A stretch of DNA of 64,000 nt from Phormidesmis sp963789215 (lineage in GTDB: Bacteria; Cyanobacteriota; Cyanobacteriia; Phormidesmidales; Phormidesmidaceae). The translations under genes and the position numbers were made by a program. The number at the start of each line of letters is the position of its first letter. Positions within the stretch are counted from its first letter, which is position 1. The stretch is from positions 124,001-188,000 of the forward strand of contig CAWBJY010000015.1 of NCBI GenBank assembly GCA_963789215.1, written 5' to 3'. Positions 1-9,274 of the stretch are shown here, piece by piece. Under the pieces are notes generated by a model that saw only the letters and a list, made by a program, of their open reading frames with translations, was not told the origin of the DNA and ran no database searches.

Positions 1-580
<580 letters not shown>

Positions 581-822
581 AGTAGAACGATTGACAACCA
601 TCTAACCCGTAAGCTTGACCGTTGCAATCAGTTTGTCTGTACTCAGATAACCATTCTGGCTATCCTATTGCTTTATGCAGAATAGCTATGCTATCCTCAT
701 AAGCAATTTCATTCATTAACGAGGGTCTCGTTAATCTATCTTCAAATTATTCGCTTTTCTAGGTGCTACTTGACCGCCTTCGGTAGCTAACCCTCTCGGG
801 CCGCTTCCCTCAGCGCTCAACT

Positions 823-852
823 AATATAGCGACCTTTCGCCACTAGTGTCAA
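823..852 (-). promoter_or_regulatory. rRNA operon promoter
   Basis: On the minus strand there is a consensus -35 TTGACA (852-847), an 18-bp spacer and a -10 TATATT (828-823). Transcription would begin near 816 and read a leader of about 235 nt into the 16S gene. The near-perfect -35 and the distance are what is expected of a cyanobacterial rrn promoter. Boxes are seen directly; start-site position is inferred. Confidence 0.75.
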
Positions 853-1135
853 CCTATTCGTCGGAAGAAAGTTTGAGGACGCTAGAAGTATTGGAAAACC
901 GTGTATTTCACAGCTTCATAGTTGGTTACATGGTTATTGCTTTGCAAATTTAGCGTGGAAAGCGCTTCATTTTTTTGCTTGAAGCTTTAAGTGTTCCACC
1001 ACAAACCTGCTAAATCCGCGATTGGCCTGCATGGAACACTCAAGCTGAAGTTACTTGATGGCATTTCGGGCTTCTATTTATTGACGCGGCGAAGGACACT
1101 ATATAGGTTGTTGAAGCTATTGATAGGGGCGCGCA
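853..1135. other. Divergent spacer between rrn promoter and glyQ
   Basis: No gene is seen. The spacer holds an imperfect inverted repeat: an arm at 983-998 (AGCTTTAAGTGTTCCA) matches the complement of 1032-1046 with one extra base, enclosing a 33-nt loop. It has no U-tract, so it is not an obvious terminator. The glyQ ribosome-binding site (AGGGG) lies at its right end. The 16S leader occupies 581-816. Confidence 0.5.
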
Positions 1136-2032
1136 GTGAACTTTCAGTCTGTAATTGCGACATTGAATGACTTTTGGGCTCAGCATGGGTGCGTGGTGAT
1201 GCAGCCTTACGACACGGAGAAAGGCGCTGGGACAAAAAGCCCTCATACGTTTTTAAGGGCAATTGGGCCCGAACCCTGGTCAGTCGCATATGTAGAGCCT
1301 TGTAGAAGACCAGCCGATGGACGGTATGGAGAGAATCCGAATCGGTATCAGCATTATTTTCAGTATCAGGTGCTGATTAAGCCTTCTCCTGACAATATTC
1401 AGGATCTGTATTTAGAGTCTTTGCGATCGCTCGGAATTATGCCCGAAGACCATGACGTGCGCTTTGTGGAAGACAATTGGGAGGATGCAGCTGTTGGAGC
1501 TTGGGGTGTGGGCTGGGAAGTATGGCTCGATGGAATGGAGGTTACGCAGTTTACTTACTTCCAGCAGTGCGGAGGATTAGACTGCAACCCAGTGTCTATT
1601 GAGATTACCTATGGGCTTGAGCGGTTGACGATGTATCTGCAGGAAGTAGATGCGATCGCCAAAATTCAGTGGAATGACATGCTTACTTATGGCGATATAT
1701 ACATGCAGGGCGAGATTGAAAGCTCTACTTACAACTTTGAAGCGTCTAGCTCGGAGCTTTTGTTTAAGCTATTTGAGCTGTATCAGCAAGAAGCGGAGCA
1801 GCTTATGGAGAAAGAATTGGTGCTGCCTAGCTACGACTATGTACTGAAGTGCTCTCATGCGTTCAACTTGCTGGACGCACGTGGAGTTATTTCTGTGACT
1901 GAGCGGACGCGATACATCAGGCAGGTGAGGGGACTTGCTAGAAGGGTCGCGCAGCTATATCTAGATCAACGGAAAAAGCTGGGCTTTCCATTGCTAGAGA
2001 AAAAGGCGGTAGGGAAAGCGTTGCAGTCCTAG
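1136..2032 (+). CDS. glyQ: Glycine--tRNA ligase alpha subunit
   Basis: Catalytic alpha subunit of the bacterial alpha2-beta2 glycyl-tRNA synthetase; it makes glycyl-adenylate and charges tRNA-Gly in the cytoplasm with GlyS, whose gene is not in the window. The 298 residues match the usual length. The N-terminus (NFQSVIATLNDFW, then QPYDTEKGAGT) and the RYGENPNRYQHYFQYQV segment are family hallmarks. The start is GTG, preceded by AGGGG at about 6 nt. No terminator separates it from the next gene 55 bp downstream, so the two may be cotranscribed. Confidence 0.97.
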   Translation: MNFQSVIATLNDFWAQHGCVVMQPYDTEKGAGTKSPHTFLRAIGPEPWSVAYVEPCRRPADGRYGENPNRYQHYFQYQVLIKPSPDNIQDLYLESLRSLGIMPEDHDVRFVEDNWEDAAVGAWGVGWEVWLDGMEVTQFTYFQQCGGLDCNPVSIEITYGLERLTMYLQEVDAIAKIQWNDMLTYGDIYMQGEIESSTYNFEASSSELLFKLFELYQQEAEQLMEKELVLPSYDYVLKCSHAFNLLDARGVISVTERTRYIRQVRGLARRVAQLYLDQRKKLGFPLLEKKAVGKALQS

Positions 2033-2087
2033 ATTGAAGCGTGCTAAGACATTTTGAATATCTAAATTACTGCTGAGGATAGCAACT

Positions 2088-2570
2088 GTGGGATTAGCTT
2101 TGAGAGGATATTTGCAGCCGATTGCAGATTGGTTTGCTCAGTTCAACTTGCCAGAGCCGATTGTGCATTGGGGACATCCGGTGATGATGGCGATTGTGGT
2201 GTTTGTGATGGGTGGGTTTGCAGCGTACGCTGGCTGGCAAGGTCGGCTGGCAACGGATACTGGTGTTGCAGTAGAGCAAAAACAGCAACATGCGAAGATT
2301 GCTCCGCTGATGTATCTATTCATCGTGCTAGGTGCGACAGGTGGCATCTTGTCTTTAGTGATGCAAGGTGAGCCTATCTTTGAAAGTCCTCACTTTTGGA
2401 CGGGGATGGGAGCGATCGCCCTTCTGACCATAAATGCATTGATTGCGGCGACAAAATTTGGCAAGGACAGTGATGGACTCAGAACTGCTCATGCCTATAT
2501 AGGAAGTACGGCGCTCGCAGTCCTCGTTGTCCATGCGTTTCTAGGAGCCAAGTTGGGGCTATCTATATAG
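2088..2570 (+). CDS. DUF4079 family membrane protein
   Basis: A 160-residue integral membrane protein of the DUF4079 family, found in cyanobacteria and plastids; the molecular function is unknown. Four hydrophobic segments are visible (about residues 28-48, 70-92, 105-122, 135-155). Several histidines (IVHWGHP, SPHFW, AHAYIG, VVHAF) lie at helix ends, an arrangement reminiscent of b-type cytochromes, but haem binding is only a guess. The GTG start is supported by GAGGAT 7 nt upstream. A strong terminator follows. Confidence 0.85.
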   Translation: MGLALRGYLQPIADWFAQFNLPEPIVHWGHPVMMAIVVFVMGGFAAYAGWQGRLATDTGVAVEQKQQHAKIAPLMYLFIVLGATGGILSLVMQGEPIFESPHFWTGMGAIALLTINALIAATKFGKDSDGLRTAHAYIGSTALAVLVVHAFLGAKLGLSI

Positions 2571-2652
2571 GGAAATAGCGAAAGCTAGTCAGCCCATTGC
2601 GCTGTTGATCTGTAGTTAGTAGAACAGGCCCGGTAATTTTCAATAGAACTTC

Positions 2653-2687
2653 AGAGACAGAAGACTTAACCTTCTGTCTCTTTTTTA
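2653..2687 (+). terminator. Rho-independent terminator after DUF4079 gene
   Basis: A perfect 11-bp stem (AGAGACAGAAG with CTTCTGTCTCT) around the loop ACTTAAC, followed by a run of six T. It ends the glyQ-DUF4079 transcript and separates it from the comEC-like gene. Confidence 0.9.
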
Positions 2688-2740
2688 TTGCCTTACCGAA
2701 ATTTATCTCAGTGGAATAAAGCAGAGCGTTTGGATGATTC

Positions 2741-4324
2741 GTGGGTTCTCTAAACACGAGAAATAGATGGAATTTTGCTATGAGGTCTTGGGGAACACCG
2801 GTTGTTGTGAGTGCTTACTTGATTGGATTGCTCTCTACGGGTATTAGCGAAGCTCGACTGTTTGGAGTGCTAGCAATTTCAGGGTTAGCGGTATTTTTGC
2901 TTTGCGCTGTGGCTGGAGTAGTCGCACCTCGATTTTGGAGAATGGGGCCGACTGCAAAACAGTGGTGGATTGCAGGCGCGATCGCACTATTCGCCGCTAG
3001 CTATTGCAGTTGGCGATCGCCCCAGCCCGCACAAAATGATGTCAGTCATTTCGCATCGCTCCAAGAGCAACAAATTTTAGGACGAGTTCTCCAAAGACCC
3101 CAAACAGCTAAATACAATAAGGCCAAGTTTTTCGTTGAGGTTCAATCGGTTAGCGGTGAGAGTATCAACGGCGTTTCGATTCCCAAGACGGCGAATGGGA
3201 AGCTATATGTCACTGCTGCACTAGAACCCAGTAAACGGCTATTCCCAGGAGAAATAGTAGAGCTTAGAGGAAGATTAGAGAAAATAGAGCAAGGTGAAGA
3301 AGAAGAGTCTGGCTTCGGTGATTATCTGGCTAGGCAAGGATGCTTTGCACAGTTCAAAACTTACTGGATACAGTTTTTAGAAGATCAAAAGCCCCCACAT
3401 TGGGCATTGTGGCGATTGAGACAACGTATTGTTTTGGCACAGGACAGGTGGCTAGGCGAGCCTGCTGGCAATTTGCTGAGCGCAATGACGCTGGGTCGTA
3501 GAGCCGTTGATCTACCGGCTGAGGTGAAAGACAGCTTTGTCAAGGCGGGGCTAGCTCACACTTTAGCCGCCTCTGGATTTCATGTGTCGCTTATTCTAGG
3601 GCTGGTACTCAGCGCGTTGAAAGCTTTTCAGCCTCGGACTCGAGCGATCGCAGGTTTTCTTTCTCTAGCGCTCTACGTTGGATTGACTGGGCTACAGCCT
3701 AGCGTAGTCAGAGCATCGGTGATGGGACTAGGCGCGCTGATTGGATTAGCCACCCAGCGCAAGGTAGATCCACGAAGCGGTTTGTTTGTCGCGGCTACGC
3801 TCATCTTGCTATGTAATCCTCAGTGGATCTGGGACGTCGGGTTTCAGCTAAGCGCGGTAGCGACTTTGGGTTTGATTGTGATGGTGCCAGGGCTATTGAA
3901 AATGATGGATTTTCTGCCAACCGGACTTTCGGCAGCTTTGGCTATTCCGATAGCGGCTTACGTCTGGACGTTACCGCTACAGATGCACTACTTCGATACG
4001 CTGCCTTCTTACAGTATTTTGCTAAATGCAATTGCAACACCGCTGGTCGTACTCATCAGCTTGGGCGGATTTGTAAGTGGGGCAGTAGCGATGATTTTCC
4101 CAATGGGAGGAAGTGCGATCGCGACTAACCTCTACTACCCCATTCACATTCTTATTTGGATAGTAGACAAATTTAATCAGCTTCCTGGCAGTTCACTCCA
4201 AGTAGAAGGTATTGGCCCATGGCCCGTGGTTGCTCTTTACGCTTTGTATGCGGCTATTTATTTCTTCTTCCAGCAGCGGCAGCAGCAGCGTGAGGCCACC
4301 TTTGACATTTTTGATCAGTGGTGA
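2741..4324 (+). CDS. comEC: ComEC/Rec2-type DNA uptake channel protein, without C-terminal nuclease domain
   Basis: Polytopic inner-membrane protein related to ComEC, which forms the channel for single-stranded DNA in natural transformation. The N-terminal part has two hydrophobic segments, then a soluble OB-like region (about 100-210), then the competence-domain core starting near residue 240 with the signature LAHTLAASGFHVSLILGL (about 268-285) and many further helices. At 527 residues it ends right after the last helix: the metallo-beta-lactamase-like domain of full-length ComEC (often 700+ residues) is absent, and no stop or frameshift hints at a lost 3' part. The start is GTG at 2741; ATG at 2780 is an alternative. 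Confidence 0.88.
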   Translation: MGSLNTRNRWNFAMRSWGTPVVVSAYLIGLLSTGISEARLFGVLAISGLAVFLLCAVAGVVAPRFWRMGPTAKQWWIAGAIALFAASYCSWRSPQPAQNDVSHFASLQEQQILGRVLQRPQTAKYNKAKFFVEVQSVSGESINGVSIPKTANGKLYVTAALEPSKRLFPGEIVELRGRLEKIEQGEEEESGFGDYLARQGCFAQFKTYWIQFLEDQKPPHWALWRLRQRIVLAQDRWLGEPAGNLLSAMTLGRRAVDLPAEVKDSFVKAGLAHTLAASGFHVSLILGLVLSALKAFQPRTRAIAGFLSLALYVGLTGLQPSVVRASVMGLGALIGLATQRKVDPRSGLFVAATLILLCNPQWIWDVGFQLSAVATLGLIVMVPGLLKMMDFLPTGLSAALAIPIAAYVWTLPLQMHYFDTLPSYSILLNAIATPLVVLISLGGFVSGAVAMIFPMGGSAIATNLYYPIHILIWIVDKFNQLPGSSLQVEGIGPWPVVALYALYAAIYFFFQQRQQQREATFDIFDQW

Positions 4325-4389
4325 GCTAGGAGACGTAGGATTTTGACTGGATGAGAATTGAAATCGGTGTAAGATGTAGAACCCCACTA

Positions 4390-4476
4390 GGAGAGGTGGC
4401 AGAGTGGTTGAATGCGGCAGTCTCGAAAACTGTTTTAGGGTCAAACCTAACGGGGGTTCGAATCCCCCCCTCTCCG
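4390..4476 (+). tRNA. trnS-CGA: tRNA-Ser (anticodon CGA)
   Basis: Class II tRNA of 87 nt. The acceptor arms GGAGAGG (4390-4396) and CCTCTCC (4469-4475) pair perfectly, with discriminator G at 4476. The anticodon loop CTCGAAA sits on a five-pair stem (one G-U), giving anticodon CGA for UCG. A long variable arm and a GGTTCGAATCC T-arm are present. CCA is not encoded, so it must be added after transcription. Confidence 0.95.
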
Positions 4477-4538
4477 TTGATTTGCACTTAAGCTTTTTGC
4501 AGACTGCAAAAAGCTTTGAGACTTTTGCTGAGCAAGCT

Positions 4539-6050
4539 TTACGGCAGCCAGAAATCAGGCAAGACTTGCTGAGCGATGTTACGAATACCTTTATTGAGCA
4601 CACGGGCAGCTTGAATGTGAGGTTCATCCGGCACAATTGGAATGATTGAAGCCGGTTGCCCCTGTCTAAACCGTTCGATCACTCGGTTAGCCGCTTCTAA
4701 TCCAGTCACGTAAGCTTTCTCCTGAGACCAGGAGCCGTGGCGAGTCACAATCCAATCGCCGCTCATAAAGGTATTTGAGAAGCTGGTTTCACCGGGCAAT
4801 AGGTAGCGATAGCTACCGGGGGCAAAGTGACTAACTCCCTGACGGATGCGGATGATGCTTTGGTCTACCACCTTAGCCGTACCAAAGGCAGAGATGCAGC
4901 CCGTAAGATCTTTTTGCACCAACGGAATGATTTGATCATCAGTGAGATTCAGTAGCTGATTAGCGTGGTAGTAGTCTGCTTCAACAACTGTGCCCGGCTC
5001 GTCTTTGTACTCATCGTGGAGCGCGTTGAGATCGAAGAACGTCCAGCCAGTTGTTTCGTGAAACCCGAAGCAAGCATTTGAAGGCAATGGAATATCAATT
5101 TTTCGGTCGAACCAGAGGCGCGTGGCAAGCACGTCTATACCGTTGAGATTGCTGAGGTTTCGAAATTCTGGGCGATCGCGCAACCCTTCGCTCTGCCCCA
5201 CAATTTTCTTCATCCCGGTAATACCCACCGAGAAAATCACCGCGTCCGCCTCAAACACCTCATCATCACAAATCACCGCATCGATCTCATTATCCGTACC
5301 GAGTCGAACATCAGTCACGCGATGATTAGCTAAAATGCGACCGCCTGCTTTCTCAATTTGCTCAGTCCAAGGACGAAAAATCATTTCGCCTACAGTGCCG
5401 CGGCACCAGCGCACGTCAAAATCTGGCTGGTGCGCCAGGATAAAGTAATAGAGCATTCCTAGCGCTGCTGCTGCTGAACACTGCTCACCTGGAGCGAATA
5501 AGCCAACCAGCAACATCGGCTCAAACGATTCTTTGTAGAGCCGCTCAGAAACGCCGTACTGCTTAAACAGCTCACGCGCTGTCATACAGTCGTATCGTTT
5601 CCAAGCTTCGTCAGAGTTGTCAAAGTCTATCAATGAGTAAAGCAGAGGCAGCGCAGACATTCGATCAATCAGAGGCAGGCGCTTGAATCGGGTATAGATG
5701 AACGTGCCTAGAGGGGTGGGCAAATAGGGTTCGCGCTGGAAGATGGGAGATTCGACTTCTAGCCCGGCTGGAGAATACTGAGACGAACGAGTATAGGGCG
5801 TGAAGGGTTGAATGCCTAGCTCGTCTGTGAGGGCAAAAATATTGCTGTAGGGATACCAAAATCCGTGGATACCCGCTTCAACAGACCGTCCTTTTTCAGT
5901 TTGCCAACCGGCAACCAAGCCACCTGGGTAAGCGCCCGCTTCTAGCAATGTGACTTCGTAACCTTGTTTTGATAAGTGGTAGGCCGCACCAAGGCCAGCC
6001 CAGCCTGCACCGACAACAACGATTTTCTTTTGATCGGGAGACTGAGACAT
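4539..6050 (-). CDS. FAD-dependent oxidoreductase of the carotenoid desaturase / amine oxidase superfamily
   Basis: Flavoprotein of 503 residues. Residues 9-38 form the dinucleotide-binding fold (VVVGAGWAGLGAAYHLSKQG, ending in the acidic LLEA), and the PGGLVAGW stretch and C-terminal SGDWIV-HGSWSQEKAYVTGLEAANRV are typical of phytoene/zeta-carotene desaturase relatives. It could act on a carotenoid or another isoprenoid; the substrate cannot be read from the sequence, and no carotenoid gene is adjacent. It is convergent with tRNA-Ser and downstream of clpC, from which a terminator separates it. A partial copy of its last codons recurs just after its stop. Confidence 0.85.
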   Translation of the reverse strand: MSQSPDQKKIVVVGAGWAGLGAAYHLSKQGYEVTLLEAGAYPGGLVAGWQTEKGRSVEAGIHGFWYPYSNIFALTDELGIQPFTPYTRSSQYSPAGLEVESPIFQREPYLPTPLGTFIYTRFKRLPLIDRMSALPLLYSLIDFDNSDEAWKRYDCMTARELFKQYGVSERLYKESFEPMLLVGLFAPGEQCSAAAALGMLYYFILAHQPDFDVRWCRGTVGEMIFRPWTEQIEKAGGRILANHRVTDVRLGTDNEIDAVICDDEVFEADAVIFSVGITGMKKIVGQSEGLRDRPEFRNLSNLNGIDVLATRLWFDRKIDIPLPSNACFGFHETTGWTFFDLNALHDEYKDEPGTVVEADYYHANQLLNLTDDQIIPLVQKDLTGCISAFGTAKVVDQSIIRIRQGVSHFAPGSYRYLLPGETSFSNTFMSGDWIVTRHGSWSQEKAYVTGLEAANRVIERFRQGQPASIIPIVPDEPHIQAARVLNKGIRNIAQQVLPDFWLP

Positions 6051-6150
6051 AGAAGCTATTGAGAGGGATCTTTGTCTAAGCTAGAGCGAAACCGTACAGT
6101 GAGCCATCAACCACAGGGTGAATAACTGCCAAATGAATATATAGACAAAC

Positions 6151-6182
6151 AAAAAAGCTACGGAGTTAACCGCAGCTTTTTT
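6151..6182 (-). terminator. Terminator downstream of clpC
   Basis: A 13-bp stem with one mismatch (AAAAAAGCT-ACGG against CCGC-AGCTTTTTT) and loop AGTTAA, flanked by A- and T-runs, so it can work in both directions. It lies 41 bp past the clpC stop. Confidence 0.8.
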
Positions 6183-6222
6183 GCTATGCCCTATCATCTA
6201 GAGCTATTGAGTAAACCAACGA

Positions 6223-8691
6223 CTACATTGCACCGGCCATTGCTGGCTGACGCTCTGGCATGGTGGTAATTTCACCATCTTTGTCGATGTCAAAGATAAC
6301 GGTGTCGCCATCTTTGAGTTTGCCAGAGAGAATTGCTTCGGCGAGATGGTCTTCTACTAGGCGGGCGATCGCACGACGCATTGGTCTTGCACCATAGCGC
6401 TGATCGTAGCCCTCATCCACCAAACGCTCTTTGAACGCATCCGTAAGCTTGAATGACAGCTTTCGATCGACCAATCGAGCGCTGACTTGCTTCAGCAGAA
6501 TCTCGGCAATTTCCTTCACTTCATCCTTCGTGAGCTGACGGAAGACAATAATTTCGTCAATTCGGTTGATCATCTCAGGACGGAAGAACTGCTTCATTTC
6601 CTCATTCACAAGGTTGCGAATGTTGTTATAGCGACTGGTGATACCATCGTCTCCAGATAGCTCGAAGCCAAGACCGCCGCCGCCTTTTTCAATCACTTTA
6701 GAACCGATATTCGACGTCATGATGATGAGCGTGTTCTTGAAGCTCACTTCCCGGCCTTTAGAGTCGGTCAGTTTGCCCTCATCTAACACCTGCAACATGA
6801 TGTTGAAGATATCAGGATGAGCCTTCTCTATTTCGTCGAGCAAGATAACGCTGTAGGGCTTACGGCGCACAGCTTCAGTAAGCTGACCGCCCTCATCGTA
6901 GCCGACGAATCCCGGAGGAGAACCAATCAGCTTGGAAACCGTGTGAGACTCCATAAACTCGGACATATCAAGTCGAATCATGGCTTCCTCGGAGCCGAAG
7001 ACTGAGTTCGCTAAGGCTTTGGCCAACTCAGTCTTACCCACACCTGTTGGCCCGGAGAACACCAAGCTTGCGATCGGACGATCTAGACCGCGCAGCCCAA
7101 CTCTTGCTCGCCGAACAGCTCGGGAAACCGCTTCGACCGCTTCGTCTTGGCCAACGACTCGTTCGTGCAGCGTATCTTCGAGATGCATCATCATCGCTGA
7201 CTCAGTTTCTGTAATCGCATTGACCGGAACGCCCGTCCAGGAGGAAACGATATCAGCAATGTCCTCATCGCTGACTTCAGGCATGGTAGTGATAGAAACA
7301 TCATCAGCTAAGGTCTCTTGGATCTTGCCCATGAGTGAAGACTCGGTTTCTCGCAGCGCCGCTGCCTGGTCGAAGTCCTGGACTTGAACAGCTTCAATAA
7401 TGTCCTTTTGAACCTGACGCAGTTCGCTGCGTAAATCGCTAGCAGGAATGTTGCGGGAGTAGCGCAAACGCACTCGAGAACCAGCCTCATCAATCAGATC
7501 GATTGCCTTATCGGGTAGATGGCGATCTGTGATGTAGCGATCGCTTAAAGTAGCCGCAGCTTCTACAGCCTCATCCGTAATATTCAAGCGATGGAACTGC
7601 TCGTACCGGCTGCGTAAGCCGTAGAGAATTTCTACGGTGTCTTCGACAGAAGGCGGCGCGATAGTGACCGGCTGGAAACGACGCTCTAGGGCAGCATCTT
7701 TCTCGATGTACTTACGGTACTCATCTAGTGTGGTTGCACCGATGCACTGCATTTCGCCACGAGCCAAAGCAGGCTTGAGGAGGTTAGCCGCATCCATGCC
7801 ACCTTCTAAAGAACCCGCGCCAACTAGCGTGTGAATTTCGTCAATGACCAAAATGACGTCTTGAGACTTACGCACTTCCTCAATGACTTGAGTGATGCGT
7901 TCCTCAAAATCGCCTCTAAAACGAGTACCAGAAACCAGTAGACCCATGTCCAAGCTGATAACTCGGCGGTCGATCAGCGCTTCGGGAACGTCTTGATTAA
8001 CGATGCGTTGGGCTAGGCCCTCAGCGATCGCAGTCTTACCCACACCCGGCTCGCCAACTAGCACCGGATTATTCTTCGTACGGCGACCCAGAACTTGAAC
8101 AACTCGCTCAATTTCTTTGTGACGACCAATGACTGGATCTAGCTTACCTTCGGCAGCAACAGCAGTAAGATCCGTACCATACTCAGTCAGCACACTGCTT
8201 TCAGACTTGCGCTCAGATTTGCTATTGCCGCCGACACGACCGGAAGCAACTGGCGTGCTTTCTCCAATGACGCGCACTAACTGCGCTCTAATTTTGTCTG
8301 GATCTACGCCTAAGTTGGCAATTACTCGATAGGCGACGCTCTCAGAGTTTTGAGTGAGGCTAAGAAGCAAATGCTCTGGCTCTATATATGGATGATCTAG
8401 CTTGCGAGCTTCTTGGAAAGCCTGCTCGAAGACCTGCTTTACTTTAGGCGTAAATGGAATTTCGACGGGGCCATTGCCCGAGCCACGACCAATAATCGAC
8501 TCTACCTCGGCGCGAGCGTTTGCAAGGTTAATGCCGAACTCATCTAGCACCTTAGCGGCGATGCTTGTATTTTCTTTGATGATGCCAAGCAGCAATTGCT
8601 CGCTGCCGACAAAGTTGTGACCCAGGCGACGGGCCTCCTCTTGCGCCTGCATGATGACCGCGATCGCTGTGTTTGTAAAATGCTCAAACAT
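6223..8691 (-). CDS. clpC: ATP-dependent Clp protease ATP-binding subunit ClpC (HSP100)
   Basis: HSP100 chaperone that unfolds proteins and feeds them to ClpP-type peptidases; the plastid ClpC is its descendant. The 822 residues fit the family. Order of domains: double Clp N repeat (1-145), AAA-1 with Walker A GEPGVGKT (213-220) and LVIDEIH (281-287), a UVR-containing middle segment (about 425-460), AAA-2 with GPTGVGKT (547-554), and a C-terminal D2 domain. Starts at ATG. Monocistronic, with a terminator behind it. A 583-bp spacer containing a possible opposite-strand sRNA lies upstream. Confidence 0.98.
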   Translation of the reverse strand: MFEHFTNTAIAVIMQAQEEARRLGHNFVGSEQLLLGIIKENTSIAAKVLDEFGINLANARAEVESIIGRGSGNGPVEIPFTPKVKQVFEQAFQEARKLDHPYIEPEHLLLSLTQNSESVAYRVIANLGVDPDKIRAQLVRVIGESTPVASGRVGGNSKSERKSESSVLTEYGTDLTAVAAEGKLDPVIGRHKEIERVVQVLGRRTKNNPVLVGEPGVGKTAIAEGLAQRIVNQDVPEALIDRRVISLDMGLLVSGTRFRGDFEERITQVIEEVRKSQDVILVIDEIHTLVGAGSLEGGMDAANLLKPALARGEMQCIGATTLDEYRKYIEKDAALERRFQPVTIAPPSVEDTVEILYGLRSRYEQFHRLNITDEAVEAAATLSDRYITDRHLPDKAIDLIDEAGSRVRLRYSRNIPASDLRSELRQVQKDIIEAVQVQDFDQAAALRETESSLMGKIQETLADDVSITTMPEVSDEDIADIVSSWTGVPVNAITETESAMMMHLEDTLHERVVGQDEAVEAVSRAVRRARVGLRGLDRPIASLVFSGPTGVGKTELAKALANSVFGSEEAMIRLDMSEFMESHTVSKLIGSPPGFVGYDEGGQLTEAVRRKPYSVILLDEIEKAHPDIFNIMLQVLDEGKLTDSKGREVSFKNTLIIMTSNIGSKVIEKGGGGLGFELSGDDGITSRYNNIRNLVNEEMKQFFRPEMINRIDEIIVFRQLTKDEVKEIAEILLKQVSARLVDRKLSFKLTDAFKERLVDEGYDQRYGARPMRRAIARLVEDHLAEAILSGKLKDGDTVIFDIDKDGEITTMPERQPAMAGAM

Positions 8692-8999
8692 ATTTTGAAG
8701 AGACCTCTAACCAAGGTTGAATGGCTTAACGTGCTGCGATGGAAGTGCCAGGCCGCCGACTTCAAAGGATATACCTGCAGAAACCAGAAGATGAACATAT
8801 CCAGGCAGACGGCACACTCACTGAGGTGAACCTACTCAAGCTGAATCTACCTGCTTGCGTTCGTTAAGTTATTTATCTACTTGTGTCAATAATACTTGTA
8901 TTTTCGGCGTTGTGGCACTAGAGAGAGCCGTACTAGCTGGTGTGTTTTCCGTAACAAGTCGATTGACACGCCTCATTAACGCGAGCTTATGGTGCCCCT
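8692..8999. promoter_or_regulatory. clpC upstream region with a plus-strand promoter candidate
   Basis: No coding sequence. It must hold the clpC promoter and 5' UTR (minus), which I could not place. On the plus strand there is a consensus TTGACA at 8963-8968 followed, at 19 bp, by TATGGT (8988-8993); this could drive the candidate RNA described next. Confidence 0.4.
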
Positions 9000-9194
9000 A
9001 TTAATCTAAGGATATAAAACTTAATTGTTGCACACCACTCTCTAAAAGTAGAGAATTTTCTAAGGAAATCGAAGAACGTATAAAAAGGAATGCAGCCACT
9101 AAGAAGAATCAGTGTTTTTCTACAGGAAAAGGATTTAACCGAAGGGTCTTAAATACAAAAGCCGCTGGCGGACAATACGCTAGCGGCTTTTTCT
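9000..9194 (+). ncRNA. Candidate small RNA divergent from clpC
   Basis: About 195 nt between a possible promoter (TTGACA at 8963) and a strong plus-strand terminator. No plus-strand gene lies upstream to account for that terminator. Internal features are a perfect hairpin TCTCTA-AAAG-TAGAGA (9039-9054), an A-rich stretch, and the terminator stem. No good ORF is present: the only ATG frame (20 codons from 9091) has its AAGGA abutting the ATG. The Yfr1 core motif is absent. Entirely a prediction. Confidence 0.4.
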
Positions 9195-9199
9195 TTGGC
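9157..9199 (+). terminator. Terminator with strong plus-strand U-tract
   Basis: Stem AAAAGCCGCTGGCG / CGCTAGCGGCTTTT (one G-T pair), loop GACAATA. On the plus strand it runs into TTTTTCTTT; on the minus strand only into TTTTGTATTT. It can end the minus-strand secreted-protein gene, but its better orientation is plus. Confidence 0.75.
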
Positions 9200-9274
9200 A
9201 TAAATATTTTTAGCGTTCTCAGCAGAATTTGTCGTTGGAGTTTACGTATCAAACATGCCGCTTACCTAACTTAA

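Noticed and set aside
4404..4649. 81-codon plus-strand ORF
   Set aside because: It starts within tRNA-Ser and overlaps the 3' end of the flavoprotein gene; no ribosome-binding site.
9091..9153. 20-codon ORF in the candidate sRNA
   Set aside because: Its AAGGA directly abuts the ATG, so spacing is wrong for initiation; kept as non-coding.
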